Of a DNA stretch of 9,852 bases, positions 6,056 to 9,852 are shown one piece after another; the first letter of the stretch is position 1; each line of letters opens with the position of its first letter. The DNA is from an uncultured bacterium (lineage in GTDB: Bacteria; Cyanobacteriota; Vampirovibrionia; Gastranaerophilales; Gastranaerophilaceae). Below the pieces are notes generated by a model. That model saw only the letters and a list, made by a program, of their open reading frames with translations, was not told the DNA's origin and made no database searches. The DNA is taken from the NCBI GenBank assembly GCA_900553205.1, contig USCK01000063.1:1-9852 (forward strand). The letters are read 5' to 3'. The position numbers were made by a program, and so were the translations under genes.

Positions 6056-7135
6056 ATGTTTATAAACCCGACAAAATCCTTGCTTACACCTATTCATACA
6101 ATAAAGCGAATCAATCCGAGATTTACTTATCCTCAAAGTGGTATCAAATTTGATATTCCACGATTTCCTTCTGTTGATATGTGTGAAGCATTACAAATGA
6201 ACACGATTGCAAAAAACAAAAGATACCAAGAGCTTTCCCATAAAATTCCACAGAAAGCGACAGACAAGGATTTGAACAGATTATTGTCAGATAACATTGA
6301 AGACAGTTATAACAGAGCTGTTTGGATAAACCCTAAAAACTCTAAGGGATATTATCTGCTCAAAGAAGATGAAACAAAAAATGGAAACATAAAACTCCGA
6401 ATATTAAACGAAGAAGGTGCGTTTGTAAAAAATGCAACTATTCGACCTCAAAAAGTAATATTAACCGACTTATATATTGGTAAACCACATTGTACAGATA
6501 TTAAAGGAATATCCTTATCACATACTGATATAATTGAGACCTTAGCACACCGATTTAATCCTTTTGCGAAATATCAATTTAAAGAGATTACATCAGATAC
6601 GGATATTAAACACCTAAAAGATGAAATCACACCGAACACAACCTGCATATCAGCATCTTATGGTATTTTTACTAACACAAAACCTCACACGACATCAAGA
6701 GATTTCAGAGATGATTATATTAAAGATTTCACATCACAAAATCCAGAAGATGCAAAAGTGTTGAATATATTAAACGATTTGACCTCTAAAACAAGATTTT
6801 TGGCAGGTGCAGGCAATAATGGAGAAGAAAAAGTTGCATTATATTTAATGAAAACAGGGTGTGAAGGAGTTGGTGGCTTAAATAAAATCGGCGAACCTGA
6901 TATTTTTTCATCTTCAAGAGATTTAACACTTACACAACATTATGAGCCTTTTTCTTTTGATATCACTGCAACAAAGGAAGGATTAAACATAACAGGTTTA
7001 AAAGGCACAGATATTGACTACCCTACAGATTTGCCGGAAGGTCAGTATCTGGGAAAACTTTCGGGAACATCTTATTCAACACCTGTTAGAGCTGCAAAAC
7101 TGGCACTCAACAAAATGATGGAAGGTGTAGTTTAG
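6056..7135 (+). CDS. Divergent subtilase-like (S8-type) protein without visible export signal
   Basis: The 359-residue protein has an unassigned N-terminal part (1-130) and a compact subtilisin-like C-terminal part. Subtilase landmarks occur in the right order: Asp138 after a hydrophobic strand (KVILTD), His156 (GISLSHTDIIETLA), a strand CISASYG (197-203), the oxyanion-hole motif AGAGNNG with Asn254, and the catalytic-serine motif SGTSYSTPVRAAKLAL with Ser339. The Asp-His gap of 18 residues is short for the family, and the usual HGTH is reduced to H-T, so the active site may be altered. The N-terminus (MFINPTKSLLTP) is not a signal peptide and no membrane segment is seen, so the protein may act inside the cell. 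The ATG has no Shine-Dalgarno sequence, and no earlier start exists before the in-frame stop near 5987. It is divergent from hydC. Substrate unknown. Catalytic assignment is inference from motif order. Confidence 0.6.
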   Translation: MFINPTKSLLTPIHTIKRINPRFTYPQSGIKFDIPRFPSVDMCEALQMNTIAKNKRYQELSHKIPQKATDKDLNRLLSDNIEDSYNRAVWINPKNSKGYYLLKEDETKNGNIKLRILNEEGAFVKNATIRPQKVILTDLYIGKPHCTDIKGISLSHTDIIETLAHRFNPFAKYQFKEITSDTDIKHLKDEITPNTTCISASYGIFTNTKPHTTSRDFRDDYIKDFTSQNPEDAKVLNILNDLTSKTRFLAGAGNNGEEKVALYLMKTGCEGVGGLNKIGEPDIFSSSRDLTLTQHYEPFSFDITATKEGLNITGLKGTDIDYPTDLPEGQYLGKLSGTSYSTPVRAAKLALNKMMEGVV

Positions 7136-7183
7136 GAGGATATTTGATTTATAAAAACAGTCCGTTTAAATTTATTAAAAACT

Positions 7184-7306
7184 TTATTTTAAATACACAG
7201 ATAAAAAGTACATTCCGATTACAACCAATACTACAAATGCAATAGAAGAAATTACCTCTATATGAGAATGGTGATGTTCAGGCAAATTGTTTTGTTCTTT
7301 CTCCAT
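7184..7306 (-). CDS. Small His-rich single-pass membrane protein (40 residues)
   Basis: A 40-codon ORF starts with the ATG read from 7306. It is preceded by AGAGGAGA at good spacing and ends with TAA at 7186-7184. The N-terminal half is hydrophilic and contains EHHHSH (residues 10-15). Residues 17-38 form one hydrophobic helix (VISSIAFVVLVVIGMYFL), ending in a lysine after VYL. A strong RBS, a sharp polar/hydrophobic split and a sensible charge pattern make this a likely real gene, although it is too short for most gene callers. It lies 83 bases after the glucosaminidase-domain gene on the same strand and could share its transcript. The His cluster suggests metal binding, but that is speculation. 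The family is not recognised. Confidence 0.6.
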   Translation of the reverse strand: MEKEQNNLPEHHHSHIEVISSIAFVVLVVIGMYFLSVYLK

Positions 7307-7389
7307 TTATATATCTCCTCTTTTGACTTTTGCAAGAGAAATAATATCATCAATGTACAAATATTGTATATAAGAAAGTCAGGGTATAT

Positions 7390-8187
7390 TTAGTTTTGAA
7401 ATTGTCTATATTTTTTGATTTTTGAGATATTTTTATTCCATTCATTAACAATTCTTGTCCCCCAAGCCGCATTTGGGTTATACCCACCCTGTTGGACCTT
7501 TTGAACAGTGGTTTTGCCACTACGAGTATATCTTCTTTGAATATATGCACCAAATGAATCAATACTATCAGGGAAGTTTTTAAACTCCATAAAACCACCT
7601 TTTAGTTTCTTACGACCGGAAAAATTGTATTTAGTACCTCTTGCAGGAGCATTACCATAACCTGATTCTACTCCAGCAAGAGAAACCATAAACATAGCAT
7701 TTACGCCATATTTCTTTTCTGCATCTAAAAAATCTTTTCCTGTACCTTTTAATGGTGTGTTATCTAAAAGCAAATTTATTTCTTCTTCAGAAACTTTAGA
7801 AGGCTGCGTCAAATTCGTTTTTACATTTACTTTTGCAAGTTTTATCGGCTGCGCAACAGGCTTTTGAGCGACATAAGTTGCATCATTCTGTTGCGTTTGT
7901 TTATTATTTATAATATCACCCATATCTTTTTGAAATGATAGTTTAAATTGTGATTCTATTTCATCAGACCATTTTTGACCTTGATACTGCCCAAACACAG
8001 AATTAAAAGACTTACTGGATTTTTGTATATCATTAAAATCATCAGAACTTACAATATCATCTTGTGAATTAAAATATTGTTTTATTTTATCTTCTACAGA
8101 ACCTGTATTAGTTTTGTTTTGAGATTGTTTTGCTTCTGTGTTGCGTTTGTTTTTATCTACACCTCTCGGATTTATTCTAAATCCCAT
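7390..8187 (-). CDS. Glucosaminidase-domain (GH73/FlgJ-like) protein with no signal peptide
   Basis: The 265-residue protein has a polar, low-complexity N-terminal half (1-130, rich in K, N, Q, S and D, with no hydrophobic segment). A C-terminal glucosaminidase/lysozyme-like domain (about 135-260) follows. Domain marks are FLDAEKKYGVNAMFMVSLAGVESGYG with likely catalytic Glu174, then NFSGRKKLKGGFMEFKNF and DSIDSFGAYIQRRYT. Such domains cleave N-acetylglucosaminyl bonds in peptidoglycan and are normally exported or injected. Here no Sec or Tat signal is visible, so export by a non-classical route, a phage-like lysis role or an intracellular pool is possible. The ATG read from 8187 has a strong AAAGGAGG seven bases upstream, so the start is secure. 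It is divergent from the dikinase gene and followed by the small membrane protein gene on the same strand. The substrate and export route are unproven. Confidence 0.75.
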   Translation of the reverse strand: MGFRINPRGVDKNKRNTEAKQSQNKTNTGSVEDKIKQYFNSQDDIVSSDDFNDIQKSSKSFNSVFGQYQGQKWSDEIESQFKLSFQKDMGDIINNKQTQQNDATYVAQKPVAQPIKLAKVNVKTNLTQPSKVSEEEINLLLDNTPLKGTGKDFLDAEKKYGVNAMFMVSLAGVESGYGNAPARGTKYNFSGRKKLKGGFMEFKNFPDSIDSFGAYIQRRYTRSGKTTVQKVQQGGYNPNAAWGTRIVNEWNKNISKIKKYRQFQN

Positions 8188-8243
8188 TGTTTGCCTCCTT
8201 TATATATTTCTATACGGACAAAATTTAAAAATCTTTAGTGAAT

Positions 8244-8278
8244 TTTAAGAAATATTACGCAACTTTTTATTTCTTAAA
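8244..8278. repeat. Perfect 11-bp inverted repeat in a divergent intergenic region
   Basis: TTTAAGAAATA (8244-8254) and TATTTCTTAAA (8268-8278) are exact reverse complements separated by 13 bases. They lie centrally in the 129-base gap between two divergent genes (8187 minus, 8317 plus). The position suggests an operator shared by both promoters. Lack of a T-tract and its location between 5' ends argue against a terminator. Confidence 0.5.
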
Positions 8279-8316
8279 CTTCTATCAAAAATATTTTTTA
8301 CAGGTGTTATACAATT

Positions 8317-9852
8317 ATGAGGATTTTAGGTCAAAACAATTTAACCGTTAATTTTAGAGCGCATACTTATAAAGTAAAGCCTAGAAGTAATGAGGTTACA
8401 ATACAAACTGATAATATTCCATATCTCGGAAATGCTCCATATTTGGTAACTAATGCAACTCCGGCTACGCAACAAGAAATGCGCAACGAGAATGGTATTT
8501 ATACAAAAACTATTCCTATGACCGAAAACAGAATTAATTATCATATTTTTTATAAAGATACCGGAAATATTGACAAGAAAAACAATAAAGACTACGAAAT
8601 TAATAATGATTTATTAGAACAAAAAGCATCATTCTTTTTAAGGAAGAAATACAACCAACCTGTTATTCATGCGATAAAAGCAGGAAAAGCGAACGGAAAA
8701 CTCGTATATAAAGATACTATCAGCTATAAAGATTCTGCATTTTTAAACAATTTAACCCAACCAACAATATTGCTCACAAAATGTTTCTGTAACAATATTT
8801 CTAATCCGAATGTGGTTGGGATAGTTTATACCTCTGATGATATCGGCAGTTTCTCTCATCTTGCAACCCAACTGAGAAACAGAACAGATGTTTGTGGCAC
8901 TGTTTTTGATTCAAAAATTATTAAAAATCTAAAAAAACTTGATGGGCAAAACATTGAATTAGAAATGAAAGACAACCATATCAAATTCAACAAAGCACCT
9001 AAGACACATAACCCGAAACATTATTCAACTATTGAAGTTCCAAATCTTGAATATTGTGACCATATACTAACATCTGACGAATACGACCCTAAACTAATCG
9101 GCGCCAAGGCTGTAAATCTTAAAAAACTTGAAAAACTTGCAGACGAAGGAAAAATTGATGTAAATATTCCAAAATCAGTTGCTCTCCCTGCAGGATATAT
9201 AGAAAAACTTATAGAAAAGGATAAAGAAACCGAATATTTTGAGAATCCTAAGCTTCAAAAAGATATGAATAATATTCTTGAGACCTTGCAAGATAATGGG
9301 ATAAACACTGATTCATTTATGGTCAGATCAGCTTTTAACGGTGAGGATTTGCCGAATTATTCTGCAGCAGGGCTATATCATTCAAACTGTGCATTAATGA
9401 CAAATAATGATGAGAATTTGAACAAAGAAAATTTATTCTACACAATATCTATGGTCGCAGAATCAAAGAACAGTCCTGATGCGATACTATCTCGCAAACA
9501 ACATAATATTCCTGATGATAAAATACAGCCGGGGATAATTTTGCAGGATAAAATTGATGAAGATTATAAATTTACGATTTACACTGACGATAAGAACAAC
9601 AATTTAAAGATTGATTTATTTTCTAATGGGGCTTGGAATTACGAAGATGCGATTCAACCACATGTCTTTACATATAATAAAAATAATGGTAAATTAACAT
9701 ACGATTCTATACAAATGGAAAATTCAGCAGTTACATTTGATGAAGATATGAATATAATAGATTCAGAACCTGCAAAACAGGATTTGTCAGAGAACAAACA
9801 ACTGTTTAAACAGTTGAAAAGATTAGCAAAAAATGCGCTTGTTATAGAAAAA
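8317..9852 (+). CDS. GWD/PWD-type (glucan, water dikinase-like) phosphohistidine dikinase, 5' part
   Basis: 512 codons are present and the frame stays open to the right edge. Residues 1-150 are unassigned. A swivelling phosphohistidine domain follows: TSDDIGSFSHLATQLRN (172-188) aligns without gaps to the TPDMPDVLSHVSVRARN segment of plant glucan, water dikinase, with His181 as the likely phosphorylated residue. Next comes the nucleotide-binding domain: GAKAVNLKKL (262-271), IPKSVALPAGYIEKL (284-298) and VRSAFNGEDLPNYSAAGLYHS (336-356, recalling [20 protein letters not shown]). The order histidine domain first, ATP domain second, is that of GWD/PWD and the reverse of PPDK and PEP synthase. 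GWD moves the beta-phosphate of ATP to glucan and the gamma-phosphate to water. No starch-binding module is evident. The ATG has AGGTG upstream. The true acceptor is unknown. Confidence 0.8.
   Translation, partial: MRILGQNNLTVNFRAHTYKVKPRSNEVTIQTDNIPYLGNAPYLVTNATPATQQEMRNENGIYTKTIPMTENRINYHIFYKDTGNIDKKNNKDYEINNDLLEQKASFFLRKKYNQPVIHAIKAGKANGKLVYKDTISYKDSAFLNNLTQPTILLTKCFCNNISNPNVVGIVYTSDDIGSFSHLATQLRNRTDVCGTVFDSKIIKNLKKLDGQNIELEMKDNHIKFNKAPKTHNPKHYSTIEVPNLEYCDHILTSDEYDPKLIGAKAVNLKKLEKLADEGKIDVNIPKSVALPAGYIEKLIEKDKETEYFENPKLQKDMNNILETLQDNGINTDSFMVRSAFNGEDLPNYSAAGLYHSNCALMTNNDENLNKENLFYTISMVAESKNSPDAILSRKQHNIPDDKIQPGIILQDKIDEDYKFTIYTDDKNNNLKIDLFSNGAWNYEDAIQPHVFTYNKNNGKLTYDSIQMENSAVTFDEDMNIIDSEPAKQDLSENKQLFKQLKRLAKNALVIEK

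Noticed and set aside
7155..7170. Possible terminator after the subtilase-like gene
   Set aside because: The only pairing seen is about four A/T-rich pairs around AGTCC, too weak for an intrinsic terminator.
7356..7368. TACAA-ATA-TTGTA dyad upstream of the small membrane protein
   Set aside because: The arms are only 5 bp in AT-rich sequence, so chance is likely; not listed as an operator.
7350..7598. Minus-strand 82-codon frame overlapping the glucosaminidase-domain gene
   Set aside because: It is out of frame with a gene having a strong RBS and a recognisable domain, and has no motif of its own.
8341..8544. Minus-strand 67-codon frame
   Set aside because: It is antisense to the dikinase 5' end, which is open for 512 codons with family motifs.
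1..9852. CRISPR array, tRNA or rRNA gene, insertion sequence or prophage module
   Set aside because: No spaced direct repeats, clover-leaf signature, transposase motif or terminal repeats were seen on either strand.

Overview
This is an AT-rich bacterial window in the standard genetic code. Most genes have clear AAGGAG-type ribosome binding sites. The metabolic core suggests a strictly anaerobic fermenter: pyruvate phosphate dikinase plus a trimeric NAD-linked [FeFe] hydrogenase. The right half has oddly built accessory proteins that lack export signals, and it ends in a plant-like glucan-water-dikinase-type protein. This mix fits gut Gastranaerophilales (Melainabacteria/Vampirovibrionia, non-photosynthetic relatives of Cyanobacteria) best. 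That placement is inferred from style and gene content; Clostridia or Elusimicrobia are not excluded.

Layout: (1) 1-881, minus: N-terminal third of ppdK, with a promoter just upstream. (2) 999-1681, plus: a two-gene HEPN/nucleotidyltransferase pair (HepT/MntA type) whose ORFs overlap by 4 bases. It is divergent from ppdK, and its promoter places transcription start almost on the second ATG. (3) 1692-1720: a hairpin with A and T tracts on either side that can terminate both converging units. (4) 5853-1720, minus: a compact hydC-hydB-hydA operon for a NuoE-like, a NuoF-like and an [FeFe] catalytic subunit. (5) 5854-6055: its control region, with a good sigma70-type promoter and two Rex-like dyads 30 bases apart at and just after the expected transcription start. 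(6) 6056-7135, plus: a small subtilase-like protein with no visible signal peptide. (7) 7184-7306, minus: a 40-residue His-rich single-pass membrane protein. (8) 7390-8187, minus: a glucosaminidase-domain protein with no signal peptide. (9) 8188-8316: a divergent intergenic region holding a perfect 11-bp inverted repeat. (10) 8317 to the right edge, plus: an incomplete GWD/PWD-type dikinase.

How the parts may work together: HydABC would dispose of reductant from NADH and ferredoxin as H2. The Rex-like sites would tie its expression to the NADH/NAD+ ratio. PPDK interconverts pyruvate and PEP using ATP/AMP and phosphate/pyrophosphate. The right-end dikinase uses the same phosphohistidine chemistry but has the domain order of plant starch-phosphorylating enzymes, so a role in storage glucan turnover is possible. 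The toxin-antitoxin pair looks like an inserted accessory module. No tRNA, rRNA, CRISPR array, transposase or prophage module was seen.
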